NCBI GenBank assembly: GCA_028748945.1
Contig: JAQTOL010000163.1
Coordinates: forward strand, 1 to 7,110
Reading direction: 5' to 3'
Origin: Paludibacter sp.
GTDB lineage: Bacteria; Bacteroidota; Bacteroidia; Bacteroidales; Paludibacteraceae
Length of the DNA stretch: 7,110 nucleotides
The notes below the pieces were generated by a model. The model made no database searches and had not been told where the DNA came from. It worked only from the letters and a program-made list of their open reading frames with translations. The position numbers and the translations under genes are program-made. Within the stretch, counting starts at the first letter, position 1; every line of letters begins with the position of its first letter. Of this stretch, positions 1 to 6,601 are shown one piece after another.

Positions 1-854
1 AATCGCATTCCTATAGCAATCAATACATCACATTCATTCGTTTTAATATTGGGTCCAACATTTCCATGCATTCCCAGAAAGCCTTTATTTAAAGGAAAGT
101 CGGAAGCCATCGCCGATGCACCAAGCAAAGTCCAGGCTGCAGGTATATTTGCTTTTTCCAACAGGGTTTTCAATTCTTTTTCAGCACCCGATAATACAAC
201 ACCTTGCCCAACCAATGCAAAAGGTTTTTTGGCCTGATTAATTAATCGGGCAGCTTCTTCTATTTGAGCTGGATTTATTTCGGGTATAGGCAAATAGCTG
301 CGAATAAACGTACAGGGTTTGTAATCAAATTCAACTTTTTCAAATTGGGCACTTTTAGTGATATCCAGTACCACCGGACCGGGACGTCCACTTCGGGCAA
401 TATAAAAAGCCCTTGCAACAGCCCAGGCAATATCCTCGGCTTTTCTTATTTGATAAGCCCATTTGGTGACTGGTTGTGTAATTCCCACCACATCAATTTC
501 CTGAAAAGCATCGGTACCAAGTAAAGCAGTACCTACTTGTCCCGTTACTACCACCATGGGAGTACTGTCGAGCATAGCATCACTAATACCTGTAACAGCG
601 TTGGTTGCTGCCGGGCCCGAAGTAATCAGACAAACACCCACTTTTCCTGAAACTCGTGCATAGCCTTGTGCAGCATGTGTTGCTCCTTGTTCATGACGGG
701 TAAGTATATGATTTACATGCTTATCAAAATCGTATAATGCATCGAAAACGGGCATAATAGCACCGCCTGGATAACCGAAAATTGTATCAACACCTTCACT
801 CAGTAATGAACGAATAAAAGCTTCGGCTCCTGTTATTTTAGTTTTTGTTTCCAT
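1..854 (-). CDS. ilvB: Acetolactate synthase (acetohydroxyacid synthase) large subunit, partial
   Basis: This ThDP-dependent cytoplasmic enzyme condenses two pyruvates to 2-acetolactate, or pyruvate with 2-oxobutyrate, the first common step of Val/Leu/Ile synthesis. Only the first 284 codons are present; the frame runs off the left edge at GMR, where the family continues FDDRVTG. The ATG is at 852-854 and the product begins METKTKITGAEAF. Visible motifs are GYPGGA (27-32), RHEQGATHAAQGYAR with the catalytic Glu at E55, SGPAATN (79-85), GQVGTALLGTDAFQE (105-119) and SGRPGPV. They cover the N-terminal ThDP-binding domain and the start of the central domain. The site equivalent to the sulfonylurea-resistance proline after GQV is G108. 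The gene lies 133 nt downstream of ilvD on the same strand, so it is probably in the same attenuated operon. A regulatory subunit gene (ilvN) would be expected further left, outside the window. The identification is secure; the choice among AHAS isozyme names is not. Confidence 0.96.
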   Translation of the reverse strand, partial: METKTKITGAEAFIRSLLSEGVDTIFGYPGGAIMPVFDALYDFDKHVNHILTRHEQGATHAAQGYARVSGKVGVCLITSGPAATNAVTGISDAMLDSTPMVVVTGQVGTALLGTDAFQEIDVVGITQPVTKWAYQIRKAEDIAWAVARAFYIARSGRPGPVVLDITKSAQFEKVEFDYKPCTFIRSYLPIPEINPAQIEEAARLINQAKKPFALVGQGVVLSGAEKELKTLLEKANIPAAWTLLGASAMASDFPLNKGFLGMHGNVGPNIKTNECDVLIAIGMR

Positions 855-872
855 ATAGTTTAAATGATTCCT

Positions 873-902
873 GAATTTCCAAAAAGGAACTTTGGGAAAT
901 TC
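873..902 (-). repeat. Hairpin-forming inverted repeat just upstream of ilvB
   Basis: GAATTTCC (873-880) and GGAAATTC (895-902) are perfect 8-bp complements separated by 14 nt. A nested alternative pairs TTCC (877-880) with GGAA (886-889). In the ilvB transcript the structure would end 18 nt before the start codon. It could affect ilvB translation or be a processing site. It could also be chance in AT-rich DNA, and no function can be read from it. Confidence 0.35.
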
Positions 903-951
903 TACAAATAGATTTTCAATAAATAATCAACATTTTCAATATACTAAGTCT

Positions 952-978
952 CCAAAAGCCCCTTAAGGGAGTTTTTGG
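952..978. repeat. Imperfect palindrome in the ilvD-ilvB gap, possible dispersed repeat or weak terminator
   Basis: CCAAAAGCCCCTTAAGGG (952-969) followed by AGTTTTTGG (970-978) folds on itself. CCAAAA pairs with TTTTGG and GCCCC pairs with the GGGAGT side, with one C/A mismatch, around a TTAA centre. It lies 10 nt after the ilvD stop, reading leftward. It resembles the short C/T-rich palindromes (CCCCTNAAGGGG type) often scattered between genes in Bacteroidota, but a copy-number search is needed to say so. On the minus strand it is followed by GGAGACTTAG rather than a T-tract, so a strong intrinsic terminator is unlikely. Confidence 0.5.
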
Positions 979-987
979 GGGTCGTAT

Positions 988-2820
988 TTATTCTATCATT
1001 CTCACCGCACCTTTATCAGCGGAACTAACCATGGAAGCATATGCTTTCAGGGCTTTTGAAATTACCCGGTTACGATCTTTGGGTTTAAAAGCATCTTTTC
1101 CTCTGGCTAATTCAGTTTTCCGACGGCTGTTTAATTCTTCATCGCTCAATTTTACATTGATTGAACGATTTGGAATATCAATTTCTATTATGTCGCCATC
1201 CTGAATCAAACCGATATTTCCACCGGAAGCTGCTTCAGGTGAAACATGTCCGATAGAAAGACCGGAAGTTCCTCCTGAGAAACGTCCATCTGTAATCAAA
1301 GCACATTCTTTTCCAAGATGGCGTGATTTAATATATGAAGTCGGATAAAGCATTTCCTGCATACCAGGACCACCTTTTGGCCCTTCGTAAATAATGACAA
1401 CAACATCGCCGGAGATTACTTTTCCGCTTAAAATTCCTTCACATGCAGCATCCTGCGACGTGTACACTTTGGCTGGTCCCGTAAATTTCCAGATACTCTC
1501 ATCGACACCGGCGGTTTTTATAACACATCCATCCTGTGCAATGTTTCCTTTCAAAATGCCCAAACCACCATCGACAGTATAAGCGTGTTCCATATCGCGG
1601 ATACATCCTCCTGTTCTATCGGTATCAAGTTCTTTGTATTGGGTTGTTTGAGAACCCATAACCAGATTGAACCGGTTAGCCGGTGCACTTTTATAAAGTG
1701 ATTCAACATCCAGCGAAAGTTTGGGAGAAGTAACGTCGTATTTGGAAAGAGCTTCACCTAAAGTCAGACCATCGACTCGATAAACAGATGGGTCGAGCAA
1801 ACCTCCCCGGTTAAGTTCTGCTAAAATACCTAGTATTCCACCGGCGCGGTTCACATCCTGTATATGATATTTCGGAGAATTGGGTGCTACTTTACACAAA
1901 CAGGGTGTTTTTCGTGAAAGTTGATCCATATCATCCATCGTAAATTCAACTTCAGCTTCATGTGCGATGGACAGAATGTGTAAAACGGTATTGGTCGAAC
2001 CACCCATGGCGATATCTAAAGTCATAGCATTCATGAAAGCACTACGGGTAGCAATGGAACGGGGTAATACAGTTTCGTCACCATCCCGGTAATACTTATA
2101 GGCATTTTCAACGATTATCTTTGCTGCATCAATAAATAGCTGTGACCGGTTAGTATGTGTAGCCACAATAGTGCCGTTACCCGGAAGTGCCAAACCGATG
2201 GCTTCATTCAGACAGTTCATTGAATTCGCGGTAAACATTCCCGAGCAGGATCCACAGGTAGGACAAGCTGCATTTTCAATTCTTTTAACCTGTTCATCTG
2301 AAACATTATCATCGGCCGCCTGCACCATGGCATCAACCAAATCGAGTTGTTTGCCATCCAGTTCACCGGCTTCCATAGGACCACCCGAAACAAAAACGGT
2401 GGGAATATTCAGCCGCATAGCCGCCATAAGCATTCCGGGCGTAATTTTGTCGCAATTGCTTATGCAAACCATGGCATCGGCTTTATGAGCATTTACCATA
2501 TATTCAACACTGTCGGCAATTAAATCGCGGGAAGGTAACGAATAAAGCATTCCATCGTGCCCCATGGCAATTCCATCATCAATGGCTATCGTATTAAATT
2601 CAGCAGCAAAGCAACCCAATTTTTCGATTTCAGCTTTAACTTTCTGACCTATATCGTGTAGATGTACATGTCCCGGAACAAATTGAGTAAAAGAATTGAC
2701 AATAGCAATCAATGGTTTTCCCATTTGCTCATTTTTCATTCCGTTTGCACGCCACAATGAACGTGCTCCTGCCATCCTGCGACCACCTGTCGTGGTCAAA
2801 CTGCGCAAATCTATTTTCAT
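988..2820 (-). CDS. ilvD: Dihydroxyacid dehydratase
   Basis: This cytoplasmic Fe-S enzyme dehydrates 2,3-dihydroxyisovalerate and 2,3-dihydroxy-3-methylvalerate to the keto acids that become Val/Leu and Ile. The product is 610 residues, close to the 616 of E. coli IlvD, and aligns end to end, finishing in [10 protein letters not shown]. Visible motifs are [13 protein letters not shown] (79-91, with Mg-binding acidic D81/D82), NCDKITPGM (122-130, with cluster ligand C123 and the lysine expected to be carbamylated, K125), [17 protein letters not shown] (from 186, with cluster ligand C192), [11 protein letters not shown], and near the C-terminus [15 protein letters not shown]. At the first cluster-Cys position of the plant-type [2Fe-2S] enzymes it has PGHVHL (49-54), as E. 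coli does, so the oxygen-labile [4Fe-4S] class is inferred. The start is supported by family alignment and by AGGA six bases upstream of the ATG (2827-2830). The gene lies downstream of a leader-peptide attenuator and upstream of ilvB. Confidence 0.98.
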   Translation of the reverse strand: MKIDLRSLTTTGGRRMAGARSLWRANGMKNEQMGKPLIAIVNSFTQFVPGHVHLHDIGQKVKAEIEKLGCFAAEFNTIAIDDGIAMGHDGMLYSLPSRDLIADSVEYMVNAHKADAMVCISNCDKITPGMLMAAMRLNIPTVFVSGGPMEAGELDGKQLDLVDAMVQAADDNVSDEQVKRIENAACPTCGSCSGMFTANSMNCLNEAIGLALPGNGTIVATHTNRSQLFIDAAKIIVENAYKYYRDGDETVLPRSIATRSAFMNAMTLDIAMGGSTNTVLHILSIAHEAEVEFTMDDMDQLSRKTPCLCKVAPNSPKYHIQDVNRAGGILGILAELNRGGLLDPSVYRVDGLTLGEALSKYDVTSPKLSLDVESLYKSAPANRFNLVMGSQTTQYKELDTDRTGGCIRDMEHAYTVDGGLGILKGNIAQDGCVIKTAGVDESIWKFTGPAKVYTSQDAACEGILSGKVISGDVVVIIYEGPKGGPGMQEMLYPTSYIKSRHLGKECALITDGRFSGGTSGLSIGHVSPEAASGGNIGLIQDGDIIEIDIPNRSINVKLSDEELNSRRKTELARGKDAFKPKDRNRVISKALKAYASMVSSADKGAVRMIE

Positions 2821-2892
2821 ATTAGTTCCTGCTTTTATTAGTTAGTATTTTATTCTTTTTCCCATATACCCGTTTTAAGAAGTATGGATAAT

Positions 2893-2928
2893 AAAAAACC
2901 TTTCTCAGTTATGGTGAGAAAGGTTTTT
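2893..2928 (-). terminator. Intrinsic terminator (attenuator) of the ilv leader
   Basis: A perfect 14-bp stem is formed by 2915-2928 and 2894-2907 around a 7-nt loop (CCATAAC on the minus strand). Read toward ilvD, the stem is AAAAACCTTTCTCA-type with a 3' arm ending AAAGG followed by six T (2898-2893). This is a textbook Rho-independent terminator. It sits between the leader peptide and ilvD, not after a gene, so its role is premature termination. Its 5' arm is also the pairing partner of the antiterminator segment at 2958-2969. The stem is symmetrical enough to act weakly on the plus strand too, where five T follow. Confidence 0.93.
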
Positions 2929-2957
2929 CTGTATAATCATATACATTTTTACAACGT

Positions 2958-2969
2958 AACCATCCTCAC
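2958..2969 (-). promoter_or_regulatory. Antiterminator segment of the ilv attenuator
   Basis: On the minus strand this reads GTGAGGATGGTT and contains the leader's TGA stop codon. It can pair with AACCTTTCTCAC (minus strand of 2914-2925), the 5' side of the terminator. Eleven of 12 positions pair, counting one G-U, with a single U/U mismatch and a 32-nt loop. The two structures are mutually exclusive. A ribosome at the leader stop codon would cover this segment and favour the terminator. A ribosome stalled in the branched-chain run would leave it free. The pairing was read by eye and not by an energy calculation. Confidence 0.78.
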
Positions 2970-3034
2970 TTCTGATTATTGACCAAAAGTAACACGACGA
3001 GTACGAGAATTCTATAAATAGGTTGAAAAGTCAT
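2966..3034 (-). CDS. ilv operon leader peptide (branched-chain amino acid attenuator)
   Basis: A 22-codon reading frame begins MTFQPIYR and then encodes ten uninterrupted branched-chain residues, ILVLVVLLLV (residues 9-18), followed by NNQK and a TGA stop. The run holds one Ile, five Leu and four Val; Ile6 adds another. The peptide itself is not expected to act. Its translation senses charged Ile, Leu and Val tRNAs, as in the enteric ilv leaders. The start codon lies about 20 nt below a consensus promoter and is preceded by A-rich sequence (AAATAAATACAAA), typical of Bacteroidota starts. An antiterminator overlaps the stop codon, and an intrinsic terminator follows 37 nt later, before ilvD. 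A small hydrophobic membrane peptide is the alternative, but the paired RNA elements make attenuation much more likely. There is no ilvL family match by sequence, so the symbol is left empty. Confidence 0.9.
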   Translation of the reverse strand: MTFQPIYRILVLVVLLLVNNQK

Positions 3035-3053
3035 TTTGTATTTATTTCGGCTG

Positions 3054-3084
3054 CAAAGATAAGTCAAGAATTTGATTGAACAAA
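3054..3084 (-). promoter_or_regulatory. Bacteroidota-type promoter of the ilv leader-ilvD-ilvB operon
   Basis: On the minus strand the -33 element TTTG (3084-3081) and the -7 element TATCTTTG (3061-3054) are separated by 19 nt. This matches the Bacteroidota primary-sigma consensus TTTG...TANNTTTG in both boxes and in spacing. Transcription should begin around 3046-3050, leaving an untranslated stretch of only about 12-16 nt before the leader ATG. The start site is inferred. Confidence 0.85.
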
Positions 3085-3105
3085 TAGTTTGGAAGAAAAA
3101 AATGT

Positions 3106-3113
3106 TATTTTTG
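3106..3113 (+). promoter_or_regulatory. Possible -7 element facing dxs
   Basis: TATTTTTG fits TANNTTTG, and TTTG occurs 14 nt upstream (3088-3091), shorter than the usual spacing of about 19. If used, it would give dxs an untranslated leader of about 170 nt. That leader would contain an inverted repeat, GTAAGGAA (3122-3129) / TTCCTTAC (3181-3188). In AT-rich DNA this match may be chance. Confidence 0.3.
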
Positions 3114-3121
3114 TCCGATTT

Positions 3122-3188
3122 GTAAGGAATAGTGGTGTATTTATTCGAGAAAATTATTGAAAGATCCTTTTTTGAGCATTTTCCTTAC
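3122..3188. repeat. Widely spaced inverted repeat in the ilv-dxs divergent region
   Basis: GTAAGGAA (3122-3129) and TTCCTTAC (3181-3188) are perfect 8-bp complements with a 51-nt interior, and TG/CA pairs could extend the stem past an internal loop. Apart from this and the promoters, the stretch 3085-3240 is AT-rich and I see no RNA gene or reading frame in it. It could be a protein-binding site, an RNA fold or chance. Confidence 0.25.
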
Positions 3189-3259
3189 TCATGTGTTATA
3201 TAAAAACACGCATACCAAAATATAAACCTGACAAAATGTATTTTGACAACAAATTTGAT

Positions 3260-3267
3260 TATTTTTG
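3260..3267 (+). promoter_or_regulatory. Probable -7 element of the dxs promoter
   Basis: TATTTTTG followed by CAG fits the Bacteroidota -7 consensus TANNTTTG. It lies 20 nt before the dxs ATG at 3288, the same geometry as the ilv promoter and its leader. A TTTG lies at 3242-3245, but the 14-nt spacing is short, so the -33 side is weak. Its position inside the longest possible dxs frame argues that the upstream TTG at 3243 is not a start codon. Confidence 0.55.
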
Positions 3268-3287
3268 CAGGCAATTTGTATACTAAC

Positions 3288-5228
3288 ATGGAAAAAAGAA
3301 CATATCAATATATTAATAAAATAAATTCTCCGGTTGATTTAAAAGACATTAACAAAAAGGATCTCACAGCTGTATGTGGCGAATTACGCCAGTTTATTAT
3401 CGATGAAGTTTCGGAAAATCCGGGACATCTTGGTTCTAATCTAGGAGTTGTAGAACTCACTGTGGCAATCCATTATGTTTTCAATGCACCTTACGATCGA
3501 ATTGTATGGGATGTAGGTCATCAGGCTTATGGTCATAAAATTCTTACGGGTCGAAGAGATCGGTTTAACACCAATCGACTGTTTAAAGGCTTATGCGGAT
3601 TTCCATCACCTAAAGAAAGTGAATATGACGCTTTTGGAGTCGGACATTCTTCAACTGCTATTTCAGCGGCATTGGGAATGTCGGTGGCTGCTATGCAAAA
3701 AGGCGAACTTGACAGGCAAGTGGTTGCAATTATAGGTGATGGTGCAATGACCGGCGGTCTGGCTTTCGAAGGACTGAACAATGCGTCCATGGTAAAAAAC
3801 AACATGTTGATTATTCTGAATGATAACCAAATGGCTATTGATCCTATTCAGGGAGGATTTACACAGTACTTGGTCGATTTAACCACGTCACATACCTATA
3901 ATAAGATTCGGTTCAGAGCTTCTAATCTTCTTCAGAAGTGGAATATTATTAATGATGCTAAGAAAAAACGGATTACCCAATTCAACAACAGTATAAAAGC
4001 TACCCTAACCAAACAAACAAATATTTTTGAAGGACTCAATATTCGTTATTTTGGACCGGTGGATGGACATGATGTGGAAGGATTGGTACGCATCTTATCA
4101 GATATAAAAGACTTTAAAGGACCGAAAGTCCTGCATTGCATAACAAAAAAAGGAAAAGGTTATGAACCGGCTGAAAAGTCTAGTACCGGATGGCATTCTC
4201 CCGGTAAGTTTGATGTTAAAACGGGTATACGGAAAACCGTAAACTCTACGATTCCAACTCCTCTGCTTTTTCAAGATGTGTTTGGCGAAACATTACTCGA
4301 ACTGGCAAGAACGAATGATAAAATTCTGGCCATAACGCCTGCCATGCCTTCCGGATGTTGTATGAATATTATGCAACGGGAATTTCCAGAACGTGTTTTC
4401 GACGTAGGAATTGCCGAAAGTCATGCTGTCACATTTTCGGCCGGTTTAGCCAAAGATGGTATGATTCCGTTTTGTAATATTTACTCTTCGTTTATGCAAC
4501 GGGCATATGACAATGTGATTCACGATGTAGCCCTGCAAGAATTGAATGTGATTATGTGCCTGGACAGATCGGGTATCGTGGGTTCCGATGGTGCGACCCA
4601 TCAAGGACAGTTTGATTTGGCTTATATGCGCTGCATCCCAAATCTCACCATTTCTGCTCCACGAAATGAAATTGAACTTCGACACTTAATGTATACCGCC
4701 AAACAACCGGATATGGGTCCGTTTGTAATCCGGTATCCACGGGGAAAAGGATTTATTGTTGACTGGAAACAACCCATGAAAGCACTGGCCATTGGTAAAG
4801 GAGAATGTTTGAAAGCAGGTAAAGATTTTGCAGTTTTGACAATCGGAACAATTGCAAATAATGCACAACTTGGCATCGAACTAATTGAAAAAGAGAAGAA
4901 TGTGTCTGTTGCACATTATGATATCCGGTTCCTGAAACCAATTGATCAATCCTTGTTACACGAAATTGCGAAGAAATTTAAGCAGATAGTTACAATTGAG
5001 GATGGAGTCATTCAGGGTGGATTCGGAAGTGCAGTACTGGAATTTATGTCGGACAACGGATATAAAAATCAGGTTACACGACTTGGAATACCTGATAGTT
5101 TTATTGAACATGGTACGCCCGAAGAAATTTACCATATGTTAGGATTGGATGCCGAAGGAATTGCCCTGAGTTTGAAAAGTCTTATATTAAAAAATAATTT
5201 GGAATATTCAAAAGTTCCCAGTATATAA
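3288..5228 (+). CDS. dxs: 1-deoxy-D-xylulose-5-phosphate synthase
   Basis: This ThDP- and Mg-dependent enzyme joins pyruvate and glyceraldehyde 3-phosphate to form DXP with loss of CO2, the entry to the MEP isoprenoid pathway and a precursor for thiamine and pyridoxal. From the ATG at 3288 it is 646 residues (E. coli has 620). The frame is open back to a TTG at 3243, but that extension crosses a promoter -7 box and adds no family sequence. Motifs are GHLGSNLG (46-53), [11 protein letters not shown] (74-84), the ThDP/Mg motif GDGAMTGG (150-157) ending in NDNQMAI (178-184), and FGPVDGHD (255-262). The transketolase-like central domain carries [10 protein letters not shown] (374-383) with the catalytic Glu at E377, then [15 protein letters not shown] and [11 protein letters not shown]-terminal transketolase domain contains [14 protein letters not shown]. 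It is divergent from the ilv operon and 38 nt ahead of trkA. Confidence 0.97.
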   Translation: MEKRTYQYINKINSPVDLKDINKKDLTAVCGELRQFIIDEVSENPGHLGSNLGVVELTVAIHYVFNAPYDRIVWDVGHQAYGHKILTGRRDRFNTNRLFKGLCGFPSPKESEYDAFGVGHSSTAISAALGMSVAAMQKGELDRQVVAIIGDGAMTGGLAFEGLNNASMVKNNMLIILNDNQMAIDPIQGGFTQYLVDLTTSHTYNKIRFRASNLLQKWNIINDAKKKRITQFNNSIKATLTKQTNIFEGLNIRYFGPVDGHDVEGLVRILSDIKDFKGPKVLHCITKKGKGYEPAEKSSTGWHSPGKFDVKTGIRKTVNSTIPTPLLFQDVFGETLLELARTNDKILAITPAMPSGCCMNIMQREFPERVFDVGIAESHAVTFSAGLAKDGMIPFCNIYSSFMQRAYDNVIHDVALQELNVIMCLDRSGIVGSDGATHQGQFDLAYMRCIPNLTISAPRNEIELRHLMYTAKQPDMGPFVIRYPRGKGFIVDWKQPMKALAIGKGECLKAGKDFAVLTIGTIANNAQLGIELIEKEKNVSVAHYDIRFLKPIDQSLLHEIAKKFKQIVTIEDGVIQGGFGSAVLEFMSDNGYKNQVTRLGIPDSFIEHGTPEEIYHMLGLDAEGIALSLKSLILKNNLEYSKVPSI

Positions 5229-5266
5229 TGTTTTACTCGTATACCCATTATTAAATACACAAAACA

Positions 5267-6601
5267 ATGAGAATAATTATTGCCGGAGCCGGAGAAGTTG
5301 GTACGTTTCTGGCTAAAATGCTGGCACGAGAAAACATGGAAATAACTCTGATGGATGAAGATCCATCACGTTTAAAAGATTTGGAAGCAAACTACGATTT
5401 ACTGACAATTGAAGGTTCACCAACATCGATTCATGATTTAAAAGAAGTAAAAGTTGAAAATGTAGACTTATTTATTGCAGTTACACCGCAGGAGAGTAGG
5501 AATATGACTGCTTGTATGATTGCTACCAATTTAGGAGCAAAACGTACATTGGCCCGTATTGATAACTACGAATATCTGTTACCAAAAAACAAAGAGTTTT
5601 TTCAAAAATTGGGTGTCAACGAATTAATTTATCCAGAGGTACTGGCAGCACAAGAAATTGTTGAATCATTAAAAAGAAACTGGTTACGCCAGAATTTGAG
5701 TTTTTGTAATGATGCCCTGATTTTGTTGGGGATTAAAGTGCGTGCTAATGCATCTATCATAAATCATAAATTCAGTTCGGATGTTTTTGAACATGGAAAA
5801 TTCCGGGTTGTTGCCATTAACCGGAAAAATAAAACCATTATACCGAAAGGAAATGATGAAATTCTTGAAAATGATATTGTTTACTTTATTACCGTGCCTG
5901 AAAATCTTGATTTTGTCAGAGAACAGGCTGGGAAAAAAGATTTTGAAATCAGAAATGTTATGATTATGGGCGGTAGCAAAATTGCTCAAAAAACAATTCA
6001 TAATTTGCCCGGAAACATAAATGTAAAGGTTCTTGAAAGGAATAAAGAGACAAGCTATGGATTAGCCGAAAAATTTAATCGATCACTCATCATTAATTGT
6101 GATGGACGAAATATTGAGATTCTGAAAGATGAAGGCATTCAGGAAATGGATGCATTTGTTGCTGTAACCGGAAATTCTGAAGCCAATATTTTGGCTTGCC
6201 TGGCTGCCAAACGATTAGGAGTTAAGAAAACAGTAGCTGAAGTTGAAAATATAGACTATATCATGTTGGCAGAAGGTCTGGATATTGGCACGGTAATAAA
6301 TAAGAAACTCATTGCCGCCAGTTATATTTATCAGATTACGCTTGATGCCGACGTGTTGAATGTAAGGAGTCTAACGTCAGCCGATGCCGAAGTAGTTGAG
6401 TTTGTGGCAAAAAAGGGATCTAAAATTACCCGTTCACAAATTAAAGATATAACTTTACCCGATAACGTAAATATTGGTGGAATTGTGCGTGATGGAGCAG
6501 GAATAATTGTGTACGGCGATACACAGATAATACAGAACGATCACGTTATTGTTTTTTGTGTTTCTTCAGCTATTCGAAAAGTTGAATCATTCTTCAATTA
6601 A
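5267..6601 (+). CDS. trkA: Trk-type K+ uptake system NAD(H)-binding regulatory subunit TrkA
   Basis: TrkA is a cytoplasmic peripheral protein that assembles under the TrkH channel and gates K+ uptake in response to bound nucleotides. The 444 residues form the usual tandem of two RCK_N/RCK_C units. The first Rossmann fold starts IIIAGAGEVG (3-12), with the ribose-binding acidic D30 in LMDEDPS. The second starts VMIMGGSKIAQ (231-241), with an acidic residue in KVLERNKE. The RCK_C (TrkA-C) segments follow at about 150-215 and 365-440. The length is close to E. coli TrkA (458). There are no membrane segments, as expected. The start follows A-rich sequence (AAATACACAAAACA) with no clear Shine-Dalgarno. 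It overlaps trkH by one base (TAATG), so the two are probably translated as a coupled pair. A shared transcript with dxs is likely from the 38-nt gap, and no promoter was seen there. Confidence 0.95.
   Translation: MRIIIAGAGEVGTFLAKMLARENMEITLMDEDPSRLKDLEANYDLLTIEGSPTSIHDLKEVKVENVDLFIAVTPQESRNMTACMIATNLGAKRTLARIDNYEYLLPKNKEFFQKLGVNELIYPEVLAAQEIVESLKRNWLRQNLSFCNDALILLGIKVRANASIINHKFSSDVFEHGKFRVVAINRKNKTIIPKGNDEILENDIVYFITVPENLDFVREQAGKKDFEIRNVMIMGGSKIAQKTIHNLPGNINVKVLERNKETSYGLAEKFNRSLIINCDGRNIEILKDEGIQEMDAFVAVTGNSEANILACLAAKRLGVKKTVAEVENIDYIMLAEGLDIGTVINKKLIAASYIYQITLDADVLNVRSLTSADAEVVEFVAKKGSKITRSQIKDITLPDNVNIGGIVRDGAGIIVYGDTQIIQNDHVIVFCVSSAIRKVESFFN

Noticed and set aside
49..524. Two plus-strand frames of 62 and 86 codons at the left end
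   Set aside because: They are antisense to ilvB, whose minus-strand frame carries clear family motifs. Their translations show no family character.
912..941. Direct repeat ATTTTCAATA at 912-921 and 932-941
   Set aside because: Two 10-bp AT-rich copies 20 bp apart are weak evidence for an operator and could easily arise by chance in this composition.
2171..2488. A 105-codon plus-strand frame inside ilvD
   Set aside because: It is a shadow of the conserved ilvD coding frame, which spans this interval with Fe-S motif residues.
2905..2946. A 13-codon minus-strand frame (MYMIIQKNLSHHN) between the leader peptide and the terminator loop
   Set aside because: It overlaps the terminator stem, has no amino acid bias of note, and has no start signal of its own. 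The upstream ILV-rich frame explains the region better.
3194..3215. GTGTT/AACAC hairpin in the divergent region, considered as a terminator or riboswitch stem
   Set aside because: Only five base pairs, no T-tract, and no conserved riboswitch motif nearby.
2821..3287. Search for a T-box or TPP riboswitch ahead of ilvD or dxs
   Set aside because: No T-box sequence or specifier stem and no TPP motif was seen. The leader-peptide mechanism accounts for the ilv terminator.
5228..5254. An 8-codon frame (MFYSYTHY) starting on the last base of the dxs stop codon
   Set aside because: Too short, with no recognisable features. It fills the dxs-trkA gap by chance.
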